Assembly: GCA_902766815.1 (NCBI GenBank)
Contig: CACXEZ010000034.1
Location: forward strand, 1-21,303
Direction of reading: 5' to 3'
Source: an uncultured Erysipelotrichaceae bacterium
GTDB taxonomy: Bacteria; Bacillota_I; Bacilli_A; RF39; UBA660
Length of the DNA: 21,303 nucleotides
Shown here in pieces: positions 14,568-21,303 of this stretch. Each line of letters starts with the position of its first letter. Positions within the stretch are counted from its first letter, which is position 1. The notes beneath the pieces are model-generated. The model saw only the letters and a list, made by a program, of their open reading frames with translations, had not been told where the DNA came from and did not search any database. A program made the translations under genes and the position numbers.

Positions 14568-16697
14568 TTAGCGATACTTCTTTGAAAGTTTTTTGGTGTC
14601 CTCTTTCTTTTCTTCATTTACTTTTTCTATTAATTGAAAGTCTATGGTGCTATTTTCTTTATTAGCGGCTATGACTCTTACAATCACTTGGTCACCAAAA
14701 GAATAATGCTGTTTACTGCCACGATGAACTAAGCTCATTGATTCTGCTACATATGAGTAACCTCCTTTAGGCATGTTCTCTATCTTGGCTAATCCTTCTA
14801 CTGTGTTTTCTAGTTCTATAAATACTCCAAATTCTTGAACTCCCGAAATAATTCCTGTGAATTGTTCTCCAATATGATTTTCCATATATTCTGCTTTTTT
14901 CATATCTTCAACATCACGTTCACATTTTACAGCGTCTTGTTCTTTTGTAGAACAGTGTCTAGCCATTTCTGGTAAGTTAGTAGCCCAATATTCAATTATT
15001 TCATCAGAATAATGTTCTGTATAATCTTTTATTAGACGATGAAGAATTAAATCTGGGTATCTTCTGATGGGGGATGTAAAATGAGAATAACATTTGCTTC
15101 CTAGTCCAAAGTGACCAATATTTTCTTCTGAATACATGGCTTTTGCTTGCGAACGAATTGCTAAATCATTTAATATTTTAGAATCTGGTTTGTCTTTTAA
15201 ACTCTTTAAAATGTTTTGTAAATCTTTGGCGGTTATATTTTTTCTTTTGCCATTTACTACATAGCCTCTTGTAGACAAGAAATTAAAGAAACTTGTTAAT
15301 CTTTTTTCATCCGGTTTATCATGAATACGATAAATTCCAGGTAAACCTTGATAAAATGGGAAACTTCCTACACTTTCATTTGCAGCAACCATGAAATTTT
15401 CAATCATGTTTTCTCCAGTTCCTTCTTCTCGAAGTTTGATTTCAATTGGTTTTCCCTCTTCATCGACTATAATTTTTGCTTCGGATGATGAAAATTCTAT
15501 GTAGCCACGACTTATCATTTTTTGTCTTAATTTATCCGAACATTCTTTCATGATTTTTAAATGTTCTACAAATGGGGCATATTCATCAACTATTACTCCG
15601 TTATCAAGTATATCATTTACTTTTTTGTAAGTCATTTGAATTCTGCTTCTAATAATGCTTTTATGAATTTCATAAGTGGTAATTCTTCCTTTTGCATCAA
15701 TTTTCATAATACATGACATTGCTAATCTGTCTACATTGGGATTTAGAGAACAGATACCATTTGATAATCTATGAGGCAGCATAGGTATAACTCTATCTAC
15801 CAAATAAACACTTGTTCCTCTTTCGTATGCTTCTTGATCTAGAAGACTTCCCTTTTTTACATAATGTGATACATCTGCGATATGGACACCTAATTCATAT
15901 GTGCCATCTGAATATTTTTCAATGCTAATAGCATCATCTATATCTTTTGTGTCATCTCCGTCTATCGTAAAAATTATTTTATCTCTTAAGTCAAGTCTTC
16001 CTTCCATTTCATTATCTAATACTTTATCTGGCATATCTTGAATGGAATCCAGTACTTCGTCTGGAAACTTAGGCGCGAATCCATTTTCATATACAAAGGA
16101 TAAAATATCTACACCAACATCGTTCTTGTGTCCAATAACATGGGTTACTGCTCCAACATACCCTTTACCGTCTATTGGTTTTATTAATACTTTGTGTCCT
16201 TCTACTAATCCTTTTTGGTATTCTTCTTTGATCTCGATATCCATATTTTCCTTCTTATCTGGATGAGCATACATTTTGCCGTTTTTTAAGTAAATGGTTC
16301 CTACAAATGACTCTTCATTTCTTTCTAAAATTTTAGTGATTCTTCCTTCTGTTTTATCACTGCTTAATTCAATTAAAACGATATCGTTGTTTCGGGCGTT
16401 ATTTAAATTGTCTTTATGGATATAGATATCTTTTCTTCCTTCACCAATTTGCACAAAACCAAATCCTTTGGGATTCATTAAAAGTTTTCCTTTGATTAAA
16501 TGGCTATTCTTTAAAAGTAAGTATCTTTGTTTTTTTTCACTATAATAAAGAATTCCTTCTCTTGTCATTTTTTCTAGAATGCTTATTAATTTCTTGTAGT
16601 CATCAATGCTTTTAAACCCTAAGGCATCATTCAATTCGATTGCACTGCATGCGGGTTTATCTTGCCTACTTAGTATTTTTATAATTTCTTCTTCCAT
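14568..16697 (-). CDS. rnr: Ribonuclease R
   Basis: RNase R is a processive 3'-5' exoribonuclease of the RNB family that can degrade structured RNA. In order: an N-terminal winged helix (about 1-62); a cold-shock domain (KGKLLMNPKGFGFV from 69, DIYIH at 90-94); a second OB domain; the RNB catalytic domain beginning at about 233, with TIDGDDTKDIDDA (244-256) supplying the metal-binding Asp residues; HFTSPIRRYPDL, the family's late signature; and a C-terminal S1 domain (GEQFTGIISGVQEFGVFIEL). The tail is short and Lys-rich. The length of 709 residues is normal for Gram-positive RNase R. ATG 16697 follows AGGAGAT at 6 nt, and a strong promoter lies at 16729-16757. smpB, often near rnr, is not here; two CapA genes follow instead. 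Confidence 0.96.
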   Translation of the reverse strand: MEEEIIKILSRQDKPACSAIELNDALGFKSIDDYKKLISILEKMTREGILYYSEKKQRYLLLKNSHLIKGKLLMNPKGFGFVQIGEGRKDIYIHKDNLNNARNNDIVLIELSSDKTEGRITKILERNEESFVGTIYLKNGKMYAHPDKKENMDIEIKEEYQKGLVEGHKVLIKPIDGKGYVGAVTHVIGHKNDVGVDILSFVYENGFAPKFPDEVLDSIQDMPDKVLDNEMEGRLDLRDKIIFTIDGDDTKDIDDAISIEKYSDGTYELGVHIADVSHYVKKGSLLDQEAYERGTSVYLVDRVIPMLPHRLSNGICSLNPNVDRLAMSCIMKIDAKGRITTYEIHKSIIRSRIQMTYKKVNDILDNGVIVDEYAPFVEHLKIMKECSDKLRQKMISRGYIEFSSSEAKIIVDEEGKPIEIKLREEGTGENMIENFMVAANESVGSFPFYQGLPGIYRIHDKPDEKRLTSFFNFLSTRGYVVNGKRKNITAKDLQNILKSLKDKPDSKILNDLAIRSQAKAMYSEENIGHFGLGSKCYSHFTSPIRRYPDLILHRLIKDYTEHYSDEIIEYWATNLPEMARHCSTKEQDAVKCERDVEDMKKAEYMENHIGEQFTGIISGVQEFGVFIELENTVEGLAKIENMPKGGYSYVAESMSLVHRGSKQHYSFGDQVIVRVIAANKENSTIDFQLIEKVNEEKKEDTKKLSKKYR

Positions 16698-16728
16698 GTT
16701 TAAATCTCCTAACTATTTGTCTAATAAA

Positions 16729-16757
16729 ACTATAACAAATAACAATTTGGTAGTCAA
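16729..16757 (-). promoter_or_regulatory. rnr operon promoter
   Basis: On the minus strand TTGACT (16752-16757), a 17-bp spacer and an extended -10 TGtTATAGT (TATAGT at 16729-16734) form a strong sigmaA promoter. It starts 11 bp past the pnp terminator. Confidence 0.75.
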
Positions 16758-16768
16758 TAATTATGTCA

Positions 16769-16800
16769 AAAAAAGTCCTATGAAGATATAGAACTTTTTT
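16769..16800 (-). terminator. pnp terminator
   Basis: A 13-bp stem (16788-16800 with 16769-16781, one G-U pair) with a 6-nt loop ends in a run of seven U on the minus strand, 4 bp after the pnp stop codon. Confidence 0.85.
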
Positions 16801-16804
16801 AGAA

Positions 16805-18937
16805 TTATTTTTTATTCATGACATCTTTTCTAGATAAATTTAGTTTTCCTTTTTTATCATATCCAGTAGCTTTTGCCATAATTTCATCTCCAACTTTGAC
16901 AACATCACTCACTTTTTCTACACGTTTTGTATCTAATTGTGATACGTGAATCAATCCTTCACATCCAGGCCATAATTCTACGAAGGCTCCAAAGTCTTGA
17001 ATAGATACTACTTTACATGGATAGATTTTGTCGATTTCTACTTCTCTTGCTACATTTTCTATCATTTGGATAGTTTTTTCTATGATTTTTTCGTCACTAT
17101 GATAAACAATGACTCTTCCATCATCTTCTAAATCTACTTTAACAGCATCTTTATCTTGGACTGTTTTAACGTTAGATGCTTCTAGTATGATTTTTGTAAT
17201 CATTTCTCCACCTCGTCCAATGACATCTTTAATTTTCTCTGGATTAATTTGAATTGTTTTAATCTTAGGTGCATACTTAGATAATTCTTTACGTGGGGCT
17301 GGAATTACACTTTCCATTACATCTAATATCTGCATTCTTGCTTTTTTGGCTTGAGCTAATGCTTCGGTTAAAATTTCGCGGCTTACTCCTTTGATTTTAA
17401 TGTCCATTTGCATTGCACAGATACCCTCACGAGTGCCTGCTACTTTGAAATCCATATCTCCCATGTGATCTTCTAATCCTTGAATGTCTGTTAAAATTGT
17501 ATATTTATCATCTTTGGTAATTAATCCCATAGCAATTCCTGCTACTGGAGCTTTAATTGGTACACCAGCTGCCATTAGAGATAGACATCCTGCACAAATT
17601 GAGGCTTGGGAAGAACTTCCATTGCTTTCTAATACTTCACTTACTACACGAATGGTATAAGGAAATTCTTCTTCACTAGGAATTACTTGTGATAGTGCTC
17701 TTTCTCCTAAAGCACCGTGACCAATTTCTCTTCTACCTGGTGCCCCATATCTTCCTGTTTCTCCTACTGAGAAGGCTGGAAAATTATAATGATGCATAAA
17801 TCTTTTTTCATCTTCGATGCCTAGTCCATCTAAAATTTGATGTTCTCCCAAAGCTCCTAGAGTAGTTGTTGATAATACTTGAGTCTGCCCTCTTGTAAAT
17901 AATCCGGAACCATGAGTTCTAGCTAAAATATCTATTTTGGCAGATAATGGTCTTATCTCATCCATTTCTCTTCCATCTGGACGAATATGCTCTTCTGTGA
18001 TTAAGCGTCTTACTTCTTCTCCTTCGATATTGTCGACAATTTTCTTTACATTAGATAGTATTTTTTCTAAGTCTTCACTATCTTTGTTTTTTTCTTCGAA
18101 GTAAGAGATTGTTTCTTCTTTTACTTGATCAATACTTTTGTATTTTTCAATTTTATCTTTAATTTGAATTGCTGCTAACATTTTTTTACTTGCAAAGTCT
18201 TCTACTTCATTTACTAATTCATCATCTAATTTAGCTAATTCTACTTCTATTTTTTCTTTTCCAACGCGTGCTACAATTTTCTCTTGAAATGCTACTAATT
18301 CTTTAATTGCTTCATGACCTATCATTAAAGCCTCGATCATATCTTCTTCACTTACTTCTTTAGAACCTGCTTCTACCATATTAATGGCATCTTTGGTTCC
18401 GGCTACTGATAAATTGATATCGCTAAGTTCTAATTCTTCTACTGTAGGATTGATAATGTATTCACCATCTACTCTTCCTACTACTACACCAGCCACTGGG
18501 CCATCAAACGGAATGTCACTAATGCATAAAGCAAGAGAACTTCCAAATAAGGCTGTCATTTCAGGTGAACAATCTTGGTCTACAGAAAGAACGGTATTGA
18601 TTACTTGAACTTCGTTTCGAAATCCTTCTGCAAATAAGGGGCGAATTGGTCTATCAATTAATCTTGCCGCGAGGATTGCTTGATCTGTTGGTCTGCCTTC
18701 TCTTTTAATAAAACCTCCTGGAATTTTACCGACTGAATAAAATTTTTCTTGATAATTAATGGTTAATGGAAAAAAGTCTGCAGTAGTAGCGTTATTGCTC
18801 ATTACGGTAGCAGATAGGATTGCTGTATCTTCATAGCGCACTAGACAAGCTGCATTTGCTTGTTTAGCTAGTTCCCCTATTTCAACAGTTATTTTTTTCC
18901 CTTTAAAATTTAATTCAAATACTTCTTTTTCTTCCAT
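16805..18937 (-). CDS. pnp: Polyribonucleotide nucleotidyltransferase (PNPase)
   Basis: PNPase degrades RNA 3'-5' by phosphorolysis and is part of the Gram-positive RNA decay machinery. The protein has two RNase PH-like domains around a helical linker (about 240-310), then KH and S1. Key blocks: [20 protein letters not shown] (81-100), FTRGQTQ (347-353), [10 protein letters not shown] (437-446) with the phosphate-binding Ser residues, and [15 protein letters not shown] (488-502) with the catalytic Asp cluster. The KH loop reads VIGRGGEMI (572-580), and the S1 domain starts near [15 protein letters not shown] (641-655). At 710 residues it is full length. The ATG follows AGGAAGG at about 10 nt. 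It lies directly after rpsO, the classic rpsO-pnp order, with a terminator-like hairpin between that may attenuate transcription. Confidence 0.97.
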   Translation of the reverse strand: MEEKEVFELNFKGKKITVEIGELAKQANAACLVRYEDTAILSATVMSNNATTADFFPLTINYQEKFYSVGKIPGGFIKREGRPTDQAILAARLIDRPIRPLFAEGFRNEVQVINTVLSVDQDCSPEMTALFGSSLALCISDIPFDGPVAGVVVGRVDGEYIINPTVEELELSDINLSVAGTKDAINMVEAGSKEVSEEDMIEALMIGHEAIKELVAFQEKIVARVGKEKIEVELAKLDDELVNEVEDFASKKMLAAIQIKDKIEKYKSIDQVKEETISYFEEKNKDSEDLEKILSNVKKIVDNIEGEEVRRLITEEHIRPDGREMDEIRPLSAKIDILARTHGSGLFTRGQTQVLSTTTLGALGEHQILDGLGIEDEKRFMHHYNFPAFSVGETGRYGAPGRREIGHGALGERALSQVIPSEEEFPYTIRVVSEVLESNGSSSQASICAGCLSLMAAGVPIKAPVAGIAMGLITKDDKYTILTDIQGLEDHMGDMDFKVAGTREGICAMQMDIKIKGVSREILTEALAQAKKARMQILDVMESVIPAPRKELSKYAPKIKTIQINPEKIKDVIGRGGEMITKIILEASNVKTVQDKDAVKVDLEDDGRVIVYHSDEKIIEKTIQMIENVAREVEIDKIYPCKVVSIQDFGAFVELWPGCEGLIHVSQLDTKRVEKVSDVVKVGDEIMAKATGYDKKGKLNLSRKDVMNKK

Positions 18938-18961
18938 ATATATAAATCCTTCCTAAAATAA

Positions 18962-18985
18962 AGGCACTCTAAAAAATGAGTGCCT
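18962..18985 (-). terminator. rpsO-pnp intergenic terminator/attenuator
   Basis: An 8-bp stem AGGCACTC/GAGTGCCT with an 8-nt loop is followed by UUAUUUU on the minus strand. It lies between rpsO and pnp with no new promoter evident, so it probably lowers pnp expression by partial termination or marks a processing site. Confidence 0.75.
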
Positions 18986-18994
18986 ACTTATTTA

Positions 18995-19264
18995 TTATTT
19001 TCTTAAACCTAATTTACTAACAATTGCACGATATCTTTTAACATCAGTTTTTAATAGGTAGTCAAGTAGACTTCTTCTTTTTCCAACTTTCATTAAAAGA
19101 CCACGTTTAGAGTGTTTATCTTGCTTATTGTTCTTTAAATGTTCTGTTAAAGCGTTAATCTCTGCAGTTAATAATGCAATTTGAACCTCAGGAGAACCTG
19201 TATCTTTTTCATCTCTTGCATATTCTTTTATGATTTGTGTCTTAACATCTTTCTTTAAAGCCAT
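18995..19264 (-). CDS. rpsO: 30S ribosomal protein S15
   Basis: S15 is a primary binder of 16S rRNA in the central domain of the small subunit. The 89-residue length is standard, and the whole chain matches the family: a helical start, [20 protein letters not shown] (22-41), [16 protein letters not shown] (42-57) and KRRSLLDYL (62-70), then [13 protein letters not shown] at the end. The ATG follows AAGGAGGAG at good spacing. A promoter lies at 19347-19375, giving a leader of about 75 nt with a hairpin that could take part in S15 autoregulation. pnp follows. Confidence 0.98.
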   Translation of the reverse strand: MALKKDVKTQIIKEYARDEKDTGSPEVQIALLTAEINALTEHLKNNKQDKHSKRGLLMKVGKRRSLLDYLLKTDVKRYRAIVSKLGLRK

Positions 19265-19314
19265 ATTTTCTCCTCCTTCTTAAAATTTCACCAATTACCT
19301 AGTATCATGTAAGA

Positions 19315-19327
19315 GGTACAATGTACC
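19315..19327 (-). promoter_or_regulatory. Hairpin in the rpsO leader, possible S15 autoregulatory element
   Basis: GGTAC/GTACC forms a 5-bp stem with a 3-nt loop in the leader, about 50 nt before the ATG. rpsO leaders in many bacteria bind S15 and repress translation. The fold here was not compared with known classes. Confidence 0.3.
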
Positions 19328-19346
19328 AAGCAAATGGAACAAGTTA

Positions 19347-19375
19347 ATTGTATTACATTTTTTTAGTTTGTGCAA
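19347..19375 (-). promoter_or_regulatory. rpsO promoter
   Basis: On the minus strand TTGCAC (19370-19375) and TACAAT (19347-19352) are 17 bp apart, about 80 bp before the rpsO ATG. Confidence 0.65.
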
Positions 19376-19391
19376 GTAATTTTCCTTTATT

Positions 19392-19934
19392 TTACTCTTT
19401 TTCTTTCTTTTTATTTTTAATTTTGATATCAAATCCTCCCGCAATGATGTTTTCCTCCATGGATTTCTTAAGTGTTGCATTTACTGTTAATTCGGTTGAT
19501 TCTCCTTTTTTTAGTGTTATATCGGTAGTTGGTTTTAAAATTTCTACTGTGTAATATTCTTCCCATTCTTCTGGATCTACATAGAATGTGTTTTCTTCAT
19601 TTCCAGAAGTTGGTCTGTAGGTTATTTCAAAATCATCTTTTGATAGTGTAACATCTTCTTTGCTTACGTTTTTTACTTTAAATGTTGCTTCTTGTTGATT
19701 ACCTGGTTCTTTTAAATAGACTACCATCATTGCCGCTATTTCATTCGTTGTTCCACTTGCAGCAGCAGTTGTAGTTGTTGATGCTTCAGTATCAAATTCA
19801 ATTTTTGAGTTAAATGTATTAGCCGAACTGTCTTTTTGTTTTCGAGGTGAACCTGGCAGACAAAGTATAAAGACTATGATTACTATTATCAATAATAATA
19901 TAGGTAATCCTATTTTTAAAATTTTTTCTTTCAT
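19392..19934 (-). CDS. Membrane-anchored extracellular protein, function unknown
   Basis: I do not recognise this 180-residue protein. It begins with a short basic stretch and one hydrophobic segment (about 8-26), continuing as VFILCLPGSP; the Cys lacks the small residue before it that a lipobox needs, so this is more likely a membrane anchor than a lipoprotein signal. A Thr/Ala/Ser-rich linker (about 49-62) leads to a beta-rich domain: TFKVKNVSKEDVTLSKDDFE, then YVDPEEWEEYY and ITLKKGESTELTVNATL. This pattern resembles immunoglobulin-like domains of the DUF4352 sort, but I cannot confirm it. The C-terminus is Lys/Glu-rich. A GTGGTGG ribosome site and a promoter (19967-19995) precede it. It separates topA from rpsO. 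Confidence 0.7.
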   Translation of the reverse strand: MKEKILKIGLPILLLIIVIIVFILCLPGSPRKQKDSSANTFNSKIEFDTEASTTTTAAASGTTNEIAAMMVVYLKEPGNQQEATFKVKNVSKEDVTLSKDDFEITYRPTSGNEENTFYVDPEEWEEYYTVEILKPTTDITLKKGESTELTVNATLKKSMEENIIAGGFDIKIKNKKKEKE

Positions 19935-19966
19935 TTTTCCACCACTTTTTATTTTTACTTTCTTTT

Positions 19967-19995
19967 ATTCTAACATATATTGTGAAAAGCTACAA
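19967..19995 (-). promoter_or_regulatory. Promoter of the membrane-anchored protein gene
   Basis: On the minus strand TTGTAG (19990-19995), a 17-bp spacer and an extended -10 TGtTAGAAT (TAGAAT at 19967-19972) lie about 33 bp before the ATG. Confidence 0.55.
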
Positions 19996-20010
19996 TAATA
20001 TATTTTTATT

Positions 20011-21303
20011 TTAGTTATCTTTTTGATAACTACACGAAGAGCATTTTATGCTCTCATCTTTGGTTATAACTAATAAACTTTTGCAATTTGGACATAATTC
20101 TCCTGTTGGCTTATCCCAACAAGCTGTTTTGCATTTTGGATAATGATTGCATCCGTAAAAGATTTTGCCTTTTCTGGTTGTTTTTTCTACAATTTTACCA
20201 TCACAATTTGGACAATCCATGATTTCTATTACTTCTTTTGTTGCTTCTTTTGGCTTGATATATTTACATTCTGGATAATTAGAACAAGCAGTGAATTTCC
20301 CATACCTACTTTGTTTTATGACTAATGGACTATTGCAGTTTGGGCATAATTCTCCTGTTTCTTCTGGAGATGTCTTTTCCATTTCCTTGAAAGCTACTTC
20401 TACTTTTGGTTCGAAATCATTGTAAAATCTATCTAATAGTTGATACCATACTAAATTTCCGTCTGCAATTTTATCCAGATCATCTTCCATCTCTTTTGTG
20501 TACTTTACATTGATGATATCTTTAAAAAATTCTTGCAATTTATCTGTGATTTCAATTCCTACTTCTGTTGGTATAAATTTTTTATCTTCTATTTTTACAT
20601 AGACTCTTTCTTTTAAGGTATCTATTGTTTTAGCGTAAGTTGATGGCCTTCCAATACCTAATTCTTCCATTTCTTTGATAAGCTTACTTTCTGTATATCT
20701 TGCTGGTGGCTTGGTTTCATGTTCTGAGTATTCGATGCGTTCTGATAAAATTTTAGTGTTTTCTTCTAGAGTTGGTAATATTACATCATTAGAGTCTTCA
20801 TATTTGGAATATACTTTTAAATATCCATCAAATAATAGAATTTGCCCTGTTGTTTTAAAACGATAATCATTATTATACAAAGTTATGCTGGTAGCTTCTA
20901 TATTGGCATCTTTCATCAATGAGGCTAGAGCCCTATAATAAATGATATGATAAAGTTTATATTCATCTGGTGTTAAGTACTCTTTGATATCTTCTGGTTT
21001 TCTATTGATACTGGTTGGTCTAATAGCTTCGTGAGCATCTTGGACATTTTCTGTCTTTTTACTTGTCTTTACATATCCAATATAATTTTCACCATAGTTT
21101 TCTTTGATATAAGCATAAGTGGATTTAATGAATTCATCACTCATACGGATGGAGTCTGTTCTCATATAGGTGATTAAACCTACTGTTTCATTTTTTAAAG
21201 TTATTCCTTCGTATAGTTTTTGAGCAATCGACATCGTCTTTTTTGAAGTGAAGTTTAATTTGGTAGATGCCTCTTGTTGTAAAGTAGAAGTAGTAAAGGG
21301 ATA
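20011..21303 (-). CDS. topA: DNA topoisomerase I, 5' part beyond the window
   Basis: Topoisomerase I (type IA) relaxes negative supercoils by passing one strand through a break held by a Tyr-DNA bond. The frame is open to the window edge with no start: the first visible residues, YPFTTSTLQQEASTKLNF, are a conserved internal TopA segment, so the Met at 21234 is internal. The active-site block GLITYMRTDS follows, with the nucleophilic Tyr as visible residue 46. Next come AHEAIRPT, the PPARYTESKLIKEMEELGIG block and GRPSTYA, then three C-terminal zinc fingers: CPNC...CSNYPEC, CPNC...CNHYPKC and CPNC...CSSC. The TOPRIM domain lies outside the window. The TAA is part of a small 3' hairpin. Confidence 0.96.
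   Translation of the reverse strand, partial: YPFTTSTLQQEASTKLNFTSKKTMSIAQKLYEGITLKNETVGLITYMRTDSIRMSDEFIKSTYAYIKENYGENYIGYVKTSKKTENVQDAHEAIRPTSINRKPEDIKEYLTPDEYKLYHIIYYRALASLMKDANIEATSITLYNNDYRFKTTGQILLFDGYLKVYSKYEDSNDVILPTLEENTKILSERIEYSEHETKPPARYTESKLIKEMEELGIGRPSTYAKTIDTLKERVYVKIEDKKFIPTEVGIEITDKLQEFFKDIINVKYTKEMEDDLDKIADGNLVWYQLLDRFYNDFEPKVEVAFKEMEKTSPEETGELCPNCNSPLVIKQSRYGKFTACSNYPECKYIKPKEATKEVIEIMDCPNCDGKIVEKTTRKGKIFYGCNHYPKCKTACWDKPTGELCPNCKSLLVITKDESIKCSSCSYQKDN
20012..20032 (-). terminator. Weak hairpin at the topA stop codon
   Basis: An 8-bp stem TAGTTATC/GATAACTA with a 5-nt loop covers the last codons and most of the TAA of topA. The following sequence is A-rich rather than a U-run, so termination efficiency is doubtful. 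Confidence 0.4.

Noticed and set aside
14546..14617. 24-residue N-terminal extension of CapA copy 1 overlapping rnr
   Set aside because: The downstream ATG at 14545 has a good ribosome site, and the protein then starts with the usual basic anchor plus membrane segment.
19850..19865. Lipobox in the unknown protein upstream of rpsO
   Set aside because: The residues before Cys25 are Phe-Ile-Leu; signal peptidase II sites need a small residue at -1.
1..21303. Mobile element, phage, CRISPR or defence system
   Set aside because: I looked for transposase, integrase, nuclease/helicase modules and regular spaced repeats and saw none; genes and composition look uniform across the window.

Overview
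The window comes from a strongly AT-rich, low-GC Gram-positive genome read with the standard code (Trp is TGG; every visible stop is TAA or TAG). Shine-Dalgarno sites are purine-rich, promoters are sigmaA-like and often carry an extended -10, and U-rich hairpin terminators are tightly packed. A CwlJ cortex hydrolase and a SpoVID-YsxE pair point to class Bacilli and to a spore-forming lineage or one descended from spore formers. No integrase, transposase, phage gene, CRISPR array, tRNA or rRNA is visible, so this looks like chromosomal core plus lineage-specific genes. The species cannot be named from sequence alone.

Left part (1-7677). The 3' end of a probable GntR-type regulator reads rightward to 123. 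Everything else here reads leftward: an ASCH-domain protein, nrnA (DHH oligoribonuclease/pAp phosphatase) behind ackA (acetate kinase), a Cys-rich CFI-box protein of unknown function, a CBS/DRTGG-regulated Mn-type pyrophosphatase, and a stand-alone ClpC ATPase.

Middle (7678-12015). A rightward island holds cwlJ, a DUF5684 membrane protein with a zinc ribbon, and ylmH. It meets a leftward DUF3592-like membrane protein tail to tail across a shared terminator. Next come spoVID and ysxE, translationally coupled as in the Bacillus order, with YsxE apparently a pseudokinase.

Right part (12085-21303), all leftward. Two tandem CapA-family metallophosphoesterase paralogues follow rnr (RNase R) in one probable operon. 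rnr has its own promoter just after the terminator of rpsO-pnp. Upstream lie an unrecognised membrane-anchored protein and topA, whose 5' part is outside the window.

Themes: RNA turnover (pnp, rnr, nrnA and the RNA-binding ylmH), spore coat and cortex (cwlJ, spoVID, ysxE), phosphate/acetate energy metabolism (ackA, pyrophosphatase) and envelope proteins (CapA pair, DUF5684, DUF3592-like). I see no clear new defence or mobile system. The items most worth a second look are a consensus promoter that fires into no recognisable gene, terminators built around stop codons, a gene-conversion-like tract in the CapA pair, a perfect palindrome inside the pyrophosphatase promoter, and the YsxE-like pseudokinase.
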